Below are positions 44,086 through 52,937 of a DNA stretch of 64,000 nt, one piece after another (within the stretch, counting starts at the first letter, position 1; the number at the start of each line of letters is the position of its first letter). Position numbers and translations under genes: made by a program. The notes beneath the pieces were generated by a model. It searched no databases. It was not told the origin of the DNA and worked only from the letters and a program-made list of their open reading frames with translations. The stretch is taken from the NCBI GenBank assembly GCA_000508965.1, contig BAHV02000002.1:124001-188000 (forward strand). The letters run 5' to 3'. Source of the DNA: Dielma sp000508965 (GTDB lineage Bacteria; Bacillota_I; Bacilli_A; Erysipelotrichales; Erysipelotrichaceae).

Positions 44086-45267
44086 ATGATTATCAAATGT
44101 AAAAGAATTGTGACTGAAGATGGAATTATTGACGGTTATCTTGAAATTGAAGGTAAGAAAATAAAGCGGATTACCAAACGTGAGATAGGTTCGGTGGATG
44201 TAGATGCTTCACAATATCGGATTATTCCGGGTATTTTCGATACGCATAATCATGGCACGATGGGTTACGCGATGATGAGTGCGGTCAGTGATGATGAGGC
44301 TAATGTGCGCGGCTATTTAAAAGGCTTAGCGTCACAAGGGGTTACTTCGATTCTGCCGACGGCTGAATTTGAGTTATTTCCCGTTATCGCGAAGGTTTCA
44401 AAAGAAGATAATGACGGTGCGAAGATCATCGGCATACATTCAGAAGGACCTTATCTGAACCGTGTCGGTGAAAAGGCGATTGATACTGGTCATCCGGACA
44501 TCCGTTTAGACCATCTTCAGGCAATGATTGATGCGGCTGACGGAACATTGAAGCTGGTAGGTTTGGCACCTGAACTTGAAAATGCAGATAAAGCAATTGA
44601 ATTTTTGACTGAACGAGGTATCAGGGTGGCTTTTACCCACAGCAACTGCAACTATGATGAAGCAATTGCCGCATTCCGCAAGGGAATTACCGTGACCACA
44701 CATACCGCAAATGTAATGAGCGGTATTCATCACCGCCGGATGGGTGGTCTGGGCGCTTGTCTGCTTGATCCTTATGTAAATAATGAGATTATCTGTGATT
44801 TACTGCATGTTTCTAAGGAAATGCTGCAGATTATGTTTAAATGCAAGCCGTATGATAAATTTATGATGATTTCTGATAATGTGCCGATGGCAGGCGCGCC
44901 GATTGGCAGATATATGATCGATAAAGATCTGGCAGTCAACATTGATGAAAAGGGCTATTGCCTGACGGATACGGGGCGATTATGCGGTTCAACTAAACCG
45001 GTATTATTCGGTATCCGCAATCTTGTAGAGGAATTAGAGCTGCCGCTGGAAACAGTCAGCAAAATGGCATCATTGAATCCATGCCGGGTATATGGTATCG
45101 GTGATACAAAAGGCTCACTGCGTGCAGGCAAGGATGCTGATTTTGTAATTATCAGTGATGATTATCAGGCATTGCAAACATACAGTGAAGGACGCAAGGT
45201 CTATGATCATGAAATTGATACCCATATCTTTAATCAGGCATTTCTTGATGTCATGAGCGCAAAATGA
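44086..45267 (+). CDS. nagA: N-acetylglucosamine-6-phosphate deacetylase (or GalNAc equivalent)
   Basis: This 393-residue amidohydrolase has the metal motif FDTHNHGTMGY, the Glu in GIHSEGPYLN, His in AFTHSNCNYDEA, and the catalytic Asp in MISDNVPMAG. It turns GlcNAc-6-P into GlcN-6-P and acetate. AgaA for GalNAc-6-P is a close alternative and cannot be excluded. Its stop overlaps the HAD gene by four bases. There is no nagB or sugar isomerase nearby. Confidence 0.9.
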   Translation: MIIKCKRIVTEDGIIDGYLEIEGKKIKRITKREIGSVDVDASQYRIIPGIFDTHNHGTMGYAMMSAVSDDEANVRGYLKGLASQGVTSILPTAEFELFPVIAKVSKEDNDGAKIIGIHSEGPYLNRVGEKAIDTGHPDIRLDHLQAMIDAADGTLKLVGLAPELENADKAIEFLTERGIRVAFTHSNCNYDEAIAAFRKGITVTTHTANVMSGIHHRRMGGLGACLLDPYVNNEIICDLLHVSKEMLQIMFKCKPYDKFMMISDNVPMAGAPIGRYMIDKDLAVNIDEKGYCLTDTGRLCGSTKPVLFGIRNLVEELELPLETVSKMASLNPCRVYGIGDTKGSLRAGKDADFVIISDDYQALQTYSEGRKVYDHEIDTHIFNQAFLDVMSAK

Positions 45268-46019
45268 AACTGTTAGCTTCTGATTGGGATGGCACGCTGC
45301 GGCGTAATCTAAAGGTTGATGTTTGCGATTTAGAAGCGATTAAATTATTTCGTGAACAGCAGCATCGTTTTGGAATAGTGACTGGCCGCAGCGTTGGTAT
45401 GCTTAAGAATGAACTGGCTCATTATCAGGTACCATGTGATTTTATGATCGGTACTAATGGTGCAATAATTACTGACGCTGATTTTTCAATTATTTGGCGC
45501 CATGATATAGATTTTGATGCTGCAATGGAGCTGATTGAACTGTTGAAAAGCAAACCAACGGTCATGTTTGGCATTAGTGACGGTGATGATTTCGGCAATC
45601 TTCAGTCACCGGAAGAAGAAGGTGAATCGACGCTGATTGATGCTAAACCAATTGATCCGCAGCAAATCATTATCAGGCGTCAGATTAATTCCTTCTATCT
45701 GCGTGATGAAACGAAATCAAAAACCGGCTTATTGTATAAGGAGCTGATTGAACGTTTTAAAGGGCGGATGGCTTTTCATTACAATGCCGGAACGATTGAT
45801 GTTTCGGCAGCCGGTGTCAGCAAGCGTACAGGTATCACTGAGCTGATGAAGCTGTTTGGCAGCCATGAAGTTTATGTTATCGGTGACGGCCATAATGATA
45901 TTGAAATGATCGAAGCATTCCAAGGCTTTACAGTTGAAGGGGCACCGGATGAGGTTAAGCGTAAGGCCGTTCATTGTTATCATGGGCTGGCTGACTGTAT
46001 TGAAGATCTATTAAAATAA
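45264..46019 (+). CDS. HAD superfamily (Cof-type) sugar phosphatase
   Basis: This 251-residue Cof-type HAD phosphatase has motif I SDWDGTLRRN, an alpha/beta cap in the middle and motif IV VIGDGHNDIEMIEAF. It probably dephosphorylates a sugar phosphate made by the operon and may relieve sugar-phosphate stress. It is coupled to nagA by an ATGA overlap and closes the operon. Confidence 0.9.
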   Translation: MKLLASDWDGTLRRNLKVDVCDLEAIKLFREQQHRFGIVTGRSVGMLKNELAHYQVPCDFMIGTNGAIITDADFSIIWRHDIDFDAAMELIELLKSKPTVMFGISDGDDFGNLQSPEEEGESTLIDAKPIDPQQIIIRRQINSFYLRDETKSKTGLLYKELIERFKGRMAFHYNAGTIDVSAAGVSKRTGITELMKLFGSHEVYVIGDGHNDIEMIEAFQGFTVEGAPDEVKRKAVHCYHGLADCIEDLLK

Positions 46020-46024
46020 AAACG

Positions 46025-46050
46025 GCAAGCCTTAGGGGCTTGCTGCTTTT
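46025..46050. terminator. Terminator closing the PTS-nagA operon
   Basis: The stem GCAAGCC / GGCTTGC with a 5-base loop is followed by TGCTTTT. It lies between convergent genes. Confidence 0.8.
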
Positions 46051-46636
46051 ATACAGAGATTCTTGGACCTTCTGCATCAAAATAGATAAGCAGACAATGC
46101 CCATATTGATCGATAATTTTCAAAGCTTCCTTAGCTTCATTATCATTAATAATGCTTACCCTTTCTGCCTCAGCACTTGCCGAATCGATTTCGGTGGCGG
46201 TCAGCGCTTCATTAATGAACTCAATGTTAGCTTGATAATCATAACGGTAAGCCGTTTGTACCACTTTAATCTTGGCAAGACTGTCCGCTTCTTTGGATAG
46301 GATGACATAACCGAATTGGTTATCATCAGCAATATAGGTACACATATAGTAATTATCAAACTCTTCATTAACGCTTAAATCACTATTTAATATCGTATAT
46401 TTTGTGAAGTCTCCATAAATCCAAACGGGGTTTTTAACCGTGTCTGCTGTCCAGCCGTCTAGCAGCTCTTTAAAGATTGATTTCTTAAGCATTTTGAATG
46501 CTGAATCATTTTGGGCTGAATAATAAGTCTCGATAAAAGGATCCTGATTGCTTTTAATTTGAGATACTACGGTTTTTGATTTTCTACAGCCGCATAAAGC
46601 AGTAATACAGCATATAATAATTATCAGCTTTTTCAT
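46049..46636 (-). CDS. Unrecognised lipoprotein
   Basis: This 195-residue protein has a short signal peptide and lipobox (LCGC, lipidated Cys17). The mature region starts RKSKTVVSQIKS and is mixed alpha/beta with no motif I know. A downstream VanZ gene would be transcribed first on this strand, 19 bases before it, so the two may be co-transcribed. It is anchored on the outer face of the membrane. Confidence 0.75.
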   Translation of the reverse strand: MKKLIIIICCITALCGCRKSKTVVSQIKSNQDPFIETYYSAQNDSAFKMLKKSIFKELLDGWTADTVKNPVWIYGDFTKYTILNSDLSVNEEFDNYYMCTYIADDNQFGYVILSKEADSLAKIKVVQTAYRYDYQANIEFINEALTATEIDSASAEAERVSIINDNEAKEALKIIDQYGHCLLIYFDAEGPRISV

Positions 46637-46655
46637 ATTTTATCCTTTTTGCCAG

Positions 46656-47258
46656 TTAAAAACCGTAAAGCATTTTTGCTAAACCTAATTCATTATAGAA
46701 AAAGAATCTGCCGGCAAACATTGCCAGTATGTAGAATAAAGGTTCCAGTCCCAAAAGACCTTGCAGCTTGCTCTTAAGCAATCTTTCAAGAATAAGCTTG
46801 TAAAGCAGATAACCGATTATTGCGCCTAATGTGTTCATAATCAGATCATCTACATCACTGCTGCGTTTATTTAACAGCTGACTGCATTCAAGCATCAATG
46901 AAAACAAAGTACCGGATAGGGTACAAAGCAAGAAATTAGGGCGCTTAAAGAAAAGCGGAAGCAGCATGCCCAAGGGGATAAAAAGGAGTATATTCTGCAG
47001 ATAACCTACCCAATCTATGGTCATAGAGAAGGGTTTAAGATTAATAATATCAGCGGTATGGGACAGTTTATAAAATAACAAATCATAAAGCGTGCCGGTA
47101 TTTGTAAAGTGATATACGGCAAAAATATAGCATGCGAAAATGAAAGCAATGATAAAATGTGGAAGCTTTCTAGGCTTTTTGAGGAGGAGTGCATAGACGA
47201 TGAAAAAGGGAAGCATCGTGGCTGCTGATTCATATAGGTCGATTAATAAATTATTCAT
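46656..47258 (-). CDS. VanZ family membrane protein
   Basis: This 200-residue protein has five membrane helices and the VanZ-family signature: LLFIPLGMLLPLFFKRPN, then SLMLECSQLLNKRSSDVDDL and IMNTLGAIIGYLLYK. VanZ in Tn1546 raises teicoplanin resistance by an unknown mechanism; chromosomal homologues are common and are not evidence of resistance. It heads a two-gene unit with the lipoprotein. Confidence 0.9.
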   Translation of the reverse strand: MNNLLIDLYESAATMLPFFIVYALLLKKPRKLPHFIIAFIFACYIFAVYHFTNTGTLYDLLFYKLSHTADIINLKPFSMTIDWVGYLQNILLFIPLGMLLPLFFKRPNFLLCTLSGTLFSLMLECSQLLNKRSSDVDDLIMNTLGAIIGYLLYKLILERLLKSKLQGLLGLEPLFYILAMFAGRFFFYNELGLAKMLYGF

Positions 47259-47334
47259 AGTGTCACCTGCCTGTTATGCCTGTAAGTGTACACTATAATT
47301 CTGAAAAATTTATGACAAATTCATTTAATATAAA

Positions 47335-48249
47335 TTACATTTCTAAATTATGTAAATAGGCTTTAATTTTAACATAGCTCTGCTCAGAAAGGGCAGGTCC
47401 TTTTGTGCTGACTGTTTCAGCCGCTGCATAATTAGCAAAACAAATGGCTTCTGAATCATTCATTCCTAACTTTTTAGCACAGATCCACGCCCCGATATGC
47501 GAATCACCGGCACCGATCGTATCGATGACGTCAGCTTTGAATCCCGGGATCAGTGCTGCTTCTTCATTATTTTTTAAATAGGCGCCATCACTTCCGCAAG
47601 TAATAATAACCGTATTATGCGTAAGCTGATATAGCCTATCCGCAGCTTCATTTACTGTTTCTGATTTGGTATAGGCAAGAGCTTCATCATCGTTGAGATG
47701 CAGGATTGGCTGCAGCTGAAGCATCGCCTGCAGCCGTTCGGGCTGAATCTTATCAATGCGGGCACCAGGGGCAAAGATTATTTCAGCCTGTGCGAATCTA
47801 TTCAGATATTGAATCAATGCTTCACCTGTTTTTTCCTCGATTTCAAGTCCGCAGACATAGATCATATCCCAATCCTCATGCAGATCTTTAAGCCACTCAA
47901 TATCAAAGAGATATTCAGCACCGTGATGGGAAATAAATGTGCGTTCACCCTGTTCATCAACTAAACAGAGGCAGCAGCCATTATCTAAGCCAGGGATACA
48001 CACAAAGGGCCGGCGGTTTTGAGCAGCCAGCAGCTGTTTTATGCAGTCCGCAAAAAAGCCTTCTCCACAGGGTGAACAGTGAATGTATGGCAATGATAAA
48101 TGATGAGCAATACTTGAAGCATTATAGGAACAGCCGCCTAAGGCAGCATTCATTGCTGATGTATTAATATCTTCTTTTAAACTTGGCAGATGGGGAAGCT
48201 CAACAACCATATCCAGTACCGTTGAACCGATAAATAATGTTTTTTTCAT
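47335..48249 (-). CDS. PfkB family carbohydrate kinase
   Basis: This 304-residue ribokinase-fold enzyme starts KKTLFIGSTVLDMVVELPHL and has ALGGCSYNASSIA near the substrate site. The C-terminal anion-hole/catalytic motif is DTIGAGDSHIGAW, with the base Asp in GAGD. Sugar specificity cannot be read; fructose/pseudouridine/adenosine-type kinases share this fold. The ATG after GAAAGGCGGG is preferred to an upstream in-frame start. Confidence 0.9.
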   Translation of the reverse strand: MKKTLFIGSTVLDMVVELPHLPSLKEDINTSAMNAALGGCSYNASSIAHHLSLPYIHCSPCGEGFFADCIKQLLAAQNRRPFVCIPGLDNGCCLCLVDEQGERTFISHHGAEYLFDIEWLKDLHEDWDMIYVCGLEIEEKTGEALIQYLNRFAQAEIIFAPGARIDKIQPERLQAMLQLQPILHLNDDEALAYTKSETVNEAADRLYQLTHNTVIITCGSDGAYLKNNEEAALIPGFKADVIDTIGAGDSHIGAWICAKKLGMNDSEAICFANYAAAETVSTKGPALSEQSYVKIKAYLHNLEM

Positions 48250-48349
48250 AATGTTCCCGCCTTTCACAGTTATCATTTTAACACAGATGGTAAGTATTAG
48301 CGCTCTTCCAATCAATAATTGATGAAATCACAGCCATAATCTGACTGAC

Positions 48350-48391
48350 AAAAAAATACCGTTGCTGATTTAAAATCAGCAGAGCGGTATT
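48350..48391 (-). terminator. Minus-strand terminator after GNAT gene
   Basis: A long stem (ATACCG.TGCTGATTT with its reverse copy ATCAGCA..GCGGTAT) is followed on the minus strand by seven T. Confidence 0.85.
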
Positions 48392-48439
48392 CCATATACA
48401 AATTATCCATTGCCATAAAAAGTGAAGCTTCATTGAATG

Positions 48440-48988
48440 TTATTGATTCATTGCTTCCCATTCTTCCCTTAAGATTCCGTAACTGACTGAATCATAATAT
48501 GTCCCAGCGACGATACGTGCTTTTCTGTATCTTGCTTCAAGCTTTAGTCCCAGCTTTTCCGAGAGTTTTACCATGGCTTTGTTGCCCGACCAAGTTGTAA
48601 GACCGAGTCTTACGATTTCATCATGCTCAGCAAATAGTTTGTCTATCCACATTTTTAGAGCTGTGAATCCAATTCCTTGATGCCAGTAATTTTCATTAAA
48701 AATAACAATGCCGATCTCCATCCAATTGGTTTCTTTTGACTTCCAGTGCCAAGTAACTTGACCTATTAACTCATTGGTATCCGCATTGGCAATCATTAAA
48801 TTATTGTTTTTATAGGTACCGGCTTTCAGGTCATTTCTTAAAATTTCAATTCTTTGCAGAAGCTCTTCTTCAGTTTCGTGTTCAAAGTAGGGCCCATTAA
48901 ATTCATGAAATTTTCGTGATGGTTTATTAAGGTCATAGTAACCATCTAAGTCTGATAATATTAAAGGTCTAAGTATAATTTTTGTCAT
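48440..48988 (-). CDS. GNAT N-acetyltransferase
   Basis: This 182-residue GNAT has IGIVIFNENYWHQGIGFTALKM in the acetyl-CoA site and LGLTTWSGNKAMVKLSEKLG, which mark the RimJ/RimL-like branch. The DLNKPSRKFHEFNGPYF N-terminus is typical of a Bacillota subgroup of this branch. GAGGAG precedes the ATG. A tiny translated-looking frame lies 25 bases upstream on the same transcript. The substrate is unknown. Confidence 0.9.
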   Translation of the reverse strand: MTKIILRPLILSDLDGYYDLNKPSRKFHEFNGPYFEHETEEELLQRIEILRNDLKAGTYKNNNLMIANADTNELIGQVTWHWKSKETNWMEIGIVIFNENYWHQGIGFTALKMWIDKLFAEHDEIVRLGLTTWSGNKAMVKLSEKLGLKLEARYRKARIVAGTYYDSVSYGILREEWEAMNQ

Positions 48989-49013
48989 TGTTTCTCCTCT
49001 TATTTAGTGAGGG

Positions 49014-49070
49014 TCAAAGTGTGATATCCCTCCAAGTCAGATTATTAGTAATAGCCGTTGTTTTTTTCAT
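49014..49070 (-). CDS. Possible 18-residue leader peptide upstream of GNAT
   Basis: On the minus strand, AGAAAGGAAG seven bases before an ATG opens MKKTTAITNNLTWRDITL, then TGA. It lies between a good promoter and the GNAT gene. Short leaders of this kind regulate some resistance genes, but there is no proof of translation here. Confidence 0.35.
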   Translation of the reverse strand: MKKTTAITNNLTWRDITL

Positions 49071-49096
49071 TTTGATCTTCCTTTCTTGATATATTT

Positions 49097-49124
49097 ATTA
49101 TAACGCTAAATAATAAATATTCAA
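49097..49124 (-). promoter_or_regulatory. Sigma-A promoter for the leader-GNAT unit
   Basis: On the minus strand TTGAAT, a 16-base spacer and a perfect TATAAT lie 27 bases before the small leader ATG. Confidence 0.7.
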
Positions 49125-49200
49125 ACGATATAAAAATACTCACTCTGTCCCTTCCTCTAGTGCACAAATATTGTGAATTGCACTCTTATGGCCAATCTTT

Positions 49201-49229
49201 TTGACAAGGCTTTAAAGATTGGGTACAAT
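49201..49229 (+). promoter_or_regulatory. Sigma-A promoter for the NSS transporter gene
   Basis: A perfect TTGACA, a 17-base spacer and TACAAT lie 33 bases before the start codon. Confidence 0.85.
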
Positions 49230-49261
49230 CTATATATTACACGAATTAGAAAGAGGATTAT

Positions 49262-50635
49262 ATGGAACATACAAGAGAAAAATTGTCCTCCCGTTTAGGT
49301 TTTATCTTCCTTTCAGCGGGATGTGCAATCGGCTTAGGAAATATTTGGCGGTTTCCTTACATAACAGGCAGATATGGCGGCGGTGCTTTTGTGCTGATTT
49401 ATCTGTTCTTCTTAATTGTATTAGGTATTCCGGTTGTAGTGATGGAATATTCAATCGGCCGCAAGTCGCAGCGCAGTATCGCAAGAGCTTTTGATGTATT
49501 AGAGAAAAAAGGCCAGAAATGGCATCTGTTCAGCTATGCGGCAATGGCGGGAAACTATCTGCTGGTCATGTTTTATACGACCATCTCAGGCTGGATGCTG
49601 GCTTATTTTCTTAAAATGGTCAGCGGCTCATTTGCAGGCTTGGATCAGGCCGGTGTGGCGGATACATTCTCAGCGCTTCAGCAGGATCCGATTCAAAGCG
49701 TCTTATTTATGGCAGCGATTATTTTAATCGGCATCGTTATTTGTTCATTAGGCTTGCAGAATGGTGTAGAAAGAATTACAAAAATCATGATGACCTGTCT
49801 TTTAGCGGTAATGCTGCTTTTAGTTGTACGTTCAGTGACCTTGCCTAATGCTTTGGAAGGGCTTAAGTTTTACTTGATTCCTGATTTTGATAAATTGCGG
49901 GAAGCCGGCATTTATAACGCGATTTATGCAGCAATGGGGCAGGCTTGTTTTACGTTAAGTGCGGGAATGGGCGGCATGATGATTTTTGGCAGCTATCTTG
50001 ATAAAAAACGCACCTTAGGCGGAGAAGCGTTAAATGTTATGCTGCTGGATACCTTTGTAGCAATTACCGCCGGCTTAATTATTTTCCCTGCTTGTTTTGC
50101 CTATGGTGTACCGGCAGATCAGGGGCCGGGTCTGGTTTTTGTAACCTTGCCTAATATTTTTAACGCAATGCCGTTGGGTACCCTGTGGGGCAGTTTATTC
50201 TTTATCTTCATGAACTTTGCGGCAATCACAACGATCGTTGCCGTATTTGAAAATATCATGGCTTTCAGTATGGACTTATTTCATTGGACAAGAAAGCGTG
50301 CCTGTATCGTTAATTTTGTACTGATTACCCTTTTGTCAATTCCATGTGCGTTAGGCTTCTCGATATTGAGCGGCATTCAGCCATTCGGTGCCGGTTCGGC
50401 GATTCTAGATTTGGAAGATTTCCTCGTCAGCAATGTCATCATGCCATTAGGTGCCGTCTTGATTATCTTGTTCTGTACGACAAAACGCGGCTGGGGCTGG
50501 CAGCACTTCATCGAAGAAGCGAATACCGGCAAAGGGTTTCATTTCCCGCAGTGGACGAGATTTTATATTAGTTATATTCTGCCATGTGCGGTATTATTTA
50601 TCTTCATCATGGGAATCATCGATAAATTTGCATAA
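49262..50635 (+). CDS. Sodium-dependent transporter of the NSS (neurotransmitter symporter) family
   Basis: This 457-residue symporter has about eleven membrane helices. Its first helix carries LGFIFLSAGCAIGLGNIWRF, with the unwound substrate-site segment, followed by PYITGRYGGGAFVLIYLFFL and GIPVVVMEYSIGRKSQRS. Bacterial homologues (LeuT, TnaT, MhsT) import amino acids with Na+. Eleven rather than twelve helices is common in this bacterial branch. It is monocistronic with a near-consensus promoter and a strong terminator. The amino-acid substrate is unknown. Confidence 0.95.
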   Translation: MEHTREKLSSRLGFIFLSAGCAIGLGNIWRFPYITGRYGGGAFVLIYLFFLIVLGIPVVVMEYSIGRKSQRSIARAFDVLEKKGQKWHLFSYAAMAGNYLLVMFYTTISGWMLAYFLKMVSGSFAGLDQAGVADTFSALQQDPIQSVLFMAAIILIGIVICSLGLQNGVERITKIMMTCLLAVMLLLVVRSVTLPNALEGLKFYLIPDFDKLREAGIYNAIYAAMGQACFTLSAGMGGMMIFGSYLDKKRTLGGEALNVMLLDTFVAITAGLIIFPACFAYGVPADQGPGLVFVTLPNIFNAMPLGTLWGSLFFIFMNFAAITTIVAVFENIMAFSMDLFHWTRKRACIVNFVLITLLSIPCALGFSILSGIQPFGAGSAILDLEDFLVSNVIMPLGAVLIILFCTTKRGWGWQHFIEEANTGKGFHFPQWTRFYISYILPCAVLFIFIMGIIDKFA

Positions 50636-50641
50636 AATAAC

Positions 50642-50674
50642 AGCTGACCTACAAAGCGTAAGTCAGCTTTTTTA
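50642..50674. terminator. Bidirectional terminator after NSS gene
   Basis: AGCTGAC pairs with GTCAGCT and is followed by six T. It also serves the convergent DeoR gene. Confidence 0.85.
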
Positions 50675-51412
50675 ATCAGCGATCATCAAGTCGTAACAAG
50701 TAAAGTCAGGAAATGCCCTGTCTGTGATTACCTTGAGTGAAGCTGTATCGACATCCTGAAGGGCGAACATAGATTTTTTACCAAATTTAGAATTATCCGC
50801 TAATACATAGGTTTCTTTTGTACAGCCGATGATGGCTGTTTTTAATTCACTCTCATTGTCATCCGGAGCTAATATACCGAGCTTTAAATCGATCGCGTTG
50901 GCACCGAGGAAGGCCTTGTCATAGCGAAAGCTTTTTAATAAGCGTACGGTTTCTTTACCCATTACCGCATTAGAGCGCATGGACATAAAGCCGCACAGCA
51001 GGAAACAATTGATATTCTTTTCTTTAAACTTCTGTGCCTGCAGGATACCATTGGTAATTACCGTGATTGAGTTATCGGTAATAAAATCAATCATTGACAA
51101 GGTTGTTGATCCGCTGTCGATAAAAATTAGTTCATTAGGCTGAATCAGAGATGCCGCTTTCAGGGCTATCCGTCTTTTTTCTGACAGATTGACATTATGA
51201 CGCTCCTTGATTGGGGTTTCCGCAGTAACGGTGTCAATGCTGCGGATACCGCCATGATAGCGCTGAATCAGCTGATTGCTTTCCATACGTTCAAGATCTC
51301 TGCGCAAAGTCGCAGGTGATGCATCAACCGCTGTTTCAATCTCTTGAAAGGATAATTTTTCTTTTCCTTCTAATAAATGAAGGATAATGTCTCTTCGTTG
51401 TTGATATTTCAT
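50672..51412 (-). CDS. DeoR family transcriptional regulator
   Basis: This 246-residue DeoR-type repressor has the N-terminal HTH (LSFQEIETAVDASPATLRRDLERM) and the sugar-phosphate sensing DeoRC domain (IFIDSGSTTLSMIDFI, TNGILQAQ, LGANAIDLKLG). The ATG after AAGGGGAA is chosen; an upstream ATG is in frame but has no site. It is divergent from the second PTS operon, and AT-rich repeats lie in between, so it likely represses that operon until a sugar phosphate accumulates. Confidence 0.92.
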   Translation of the reverse strand: MKYQQRRDIILHLLEGKEKLSFQEIETAVDASPATLRRDLERMESNQLIQRYHGGIRSIDTVTAETPIKERHNVNLSEKRRIALKAASLIQPNELIFIDSGSTTLSMIDFITDNSITVITNGILQAQKFKEKNINCFLLCGFMSMRSNAVMGKETVRLLKSFRYDKAFLGANAIDLKLGILAPDDNESELKTAIIGCTKETYVLADNSKFGKKSMFALQDVDTASLKVITDRAFPDFTCYDLMIAD

Positions 51413-51461
51413 AATTATTCCCCTTTTCATAAGCATTATATCATATAAATAACCAATGTAA

Positions 51462-51518
51462 ATGATTATTTGATTATAAATATGCTTAAATAATCATAAA
51501 TTGTGTTAATTTAATCAT
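51462..51518. promoter_or_regulatory. Candidate DeoR operator repeats
   Basis: ATGATTATTT and its exact reverse complement AAATAATCAT are spaced by 16 bases, and a third TAATCAT follows at 51512-51518. They lie in the intergenic region between the deoR-type gene and the PTS promoter. Confidence 0.55.
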
Positions 51519-51526
51519 GTAAGCCC

Positions 51527-51554
51527 TTGTATATGATGTTTTCTGTACTATAAT
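51527..51554 (+). promoter_or_regulatory. Sigma-A promoter of the second PTS operon
   Basis: TTGTAT, a 16-base spacer and a perfect TATAAT lie just after the repeat cluster and about 90 bases before EIIB. Confidence 0.7.
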
Positions 51555-51618
51555 GAAGATGTAACCAGCGAAGCTATGAAGTGCACATTCATAATTCGCA
51601 TCTGATTACATCAAGAAA

Positions 51619-51630
51619 CCAAACGTTTGG
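51619..51630. promoter_or_regulatory. 12-bp palindrome in the PTS leader
   Basis: CCAAACGTTTGG is a perfect palindrome with a central CG, like LacI-family operators. It lies 15 bases before the EIIB start, just upstream of the AAGGAG site. It could be an operator or an RNA element that masks the ribosome site. Confidence 0.5.
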
Positions 51631-51645
51631 ATAAGGAGAAAGAAT

Positions 51646-52140
51646 ATGGAAATTGTAATGGCTCGCATTGATAATCGCTTACTTCATGGTATTACCGCTT
51701 CACAATGGGCACCCCGTTCACAGGCTCAGCGGCTGATGGTCATCGATGATGAAACAGCTGGCAACGATATGATGAAAGCCAGTATGAAATTAGCGCGTCC
51801 TGCCGGTATGGCATTATCAATTATTGCTTTGGATACAGCAATCACAAATATTAAAAATGGTAAATATGGCAATGAAACGATTTATATAATCACGAAACAG
51901 CTTCAAACCTATCAGCGTTTAATACAAGAAACAGGTGTAAAGATCAAGGCGATCAATATCGGAGCTACTGCTCAGGTAAACGCTGAAGCGATGAAGGAAA
52001 GGACTGTTTTATCTAAATTCGCATCCTTTGATTCAGAGGAAATGCGTATTGCCCAATCACTTTGTGAGCAGGGAGTACATTTATATGTTCAATATTTGGC
52101 GGCTGATACACCGCATGATTTCTCTGAATATCTTAAGTAA
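51646..52140 (+). CDS. PTS mannose-family EIIB component
   Basis: This 164-residue EIIB has the phospho-site loop MARIDNRLLHGITASQW, with the active His retained. The residues after it are Gly-Ile rather than the more usual Gly-Gln. It is the first gene of a B-C-D-A operon that ends in a sulfatase gene. AAGGAG lies at good spacing before the ATG. Confidence 0.93.
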   Translation: MEIVMARIDNRLLHGITASQWAPRSQAQRLMVIDDETAGNDMMKASMKLARPAGMALSIIALDTAITNIKNGKYGNETIYIITKQLQTYQRLIQETGVKIKAINIGATAQVNAEAMKERTVLSKFASFDSEEMRIAQSLCEQGVHLYVQYLAADTPHDFSEYLK

Positions 52141-52169
52141 TCAATTAATTAACAGGAGGAACAGGGATT

Positions 52170-52937
52170 ATGGTTTTATCACTATGGCAGAATCTTGCCT
52201 TAATCATTCTCGCTTTTATGGTACCGGTCGATAAATATGGCTTTACATTCGGACTTCGCTGGCCGGTTATTACAGCAATGATTGCCGGGGCTATTGTCGG
52301 CGATATGAATACAGCATTAATCATCGGCGGTACTTTGCAGCTGATGTCATTAGGTGTCGCGTCAATCGGCGGCTCAAGCGTGCCGGAATATGGCGTAGGC
52401 GCTGTTATCGGCGTAGCCATTGGGGTATCGTCAGGCAGTGTTGAAAGCGGTTTGGCAATCGGTATTCCGGTAGCGATGCTGATGGTTCAATTTGACGTGA
52501 TTGCTAAGATCTCTCAATCTGTGATCGTACGTCTGTCTCAGGATTTCTGTAATAAGAAAAAATTCAAAGAAATGAATCTCATTTTGATGTGCGGGCCATT
52601 TATTATGGGACTAACTGCCGCGGTGCCGGTAGGTATTGCCTTATTGATCGGCGCTGATGTTGTAAATGCGGTTTTAGCAGCGATGCCGCAGTGGTTTACC
52701 GGCGGTTTAAGCATCGCATCAAAAATGCTGCCGGTAGTCGGTGTTGCGCTGCTGCTGAATTACATGCCGGCCAAAAAATATCTGCCGGCAATCTTACTCG
52801 GCTATTTCTTAGTGGCATTCATGAATATATCAATGCTTGGTGTAGCTATCGTCAGCGCGATTATCGCCATGGTATTTTATGCATATAAGAATGAAAGCAG
52901 CAATGCAGCTGTGAACGGAGGACTTGAAGATGAGTAA
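52170..52937 (+). CDS. PTS mannose-family EIIC component
   Basis: This 255-residue EIIC has TFGLRWPVITAMIAGAIVGD, then GGTLQLMSLGVASIGGSSVP, the signature of the family. It is multi-helical and forms the translocation channel with EIID. Its 3' end overlaps EIID by eight bases. Confidence 0.94.
   Translation: MVLSLWQNLALIILAFMVPVDKYGFTFGLRWPVITAMIAGAIVGDMNTALIIGGTLQLMSLGVASIGGSSVPEYGVGAVIGVAIGVSSGSVESGLAIGIPVAMLMVQFDVIAKISQSVIVRLSQDFCNKKKFKEMNLILMCGPFIMGLTAAVPVGIALLIGADVVNAVLAAMPQWFTGGLSIASKMLPVVGVALLLNYMPAKKYLPAILLGYFLVAFMNISMLGVAIVSAIIAMVFYAYKNESSNAAVNGGLEDE

Noticed and set aside
46656..47258. VanZ homologue as a sign of glycopeptide resistance
   Set aside because: No vanHAX or regulator genes are near, and chromosomal VanZ-family genes are common.
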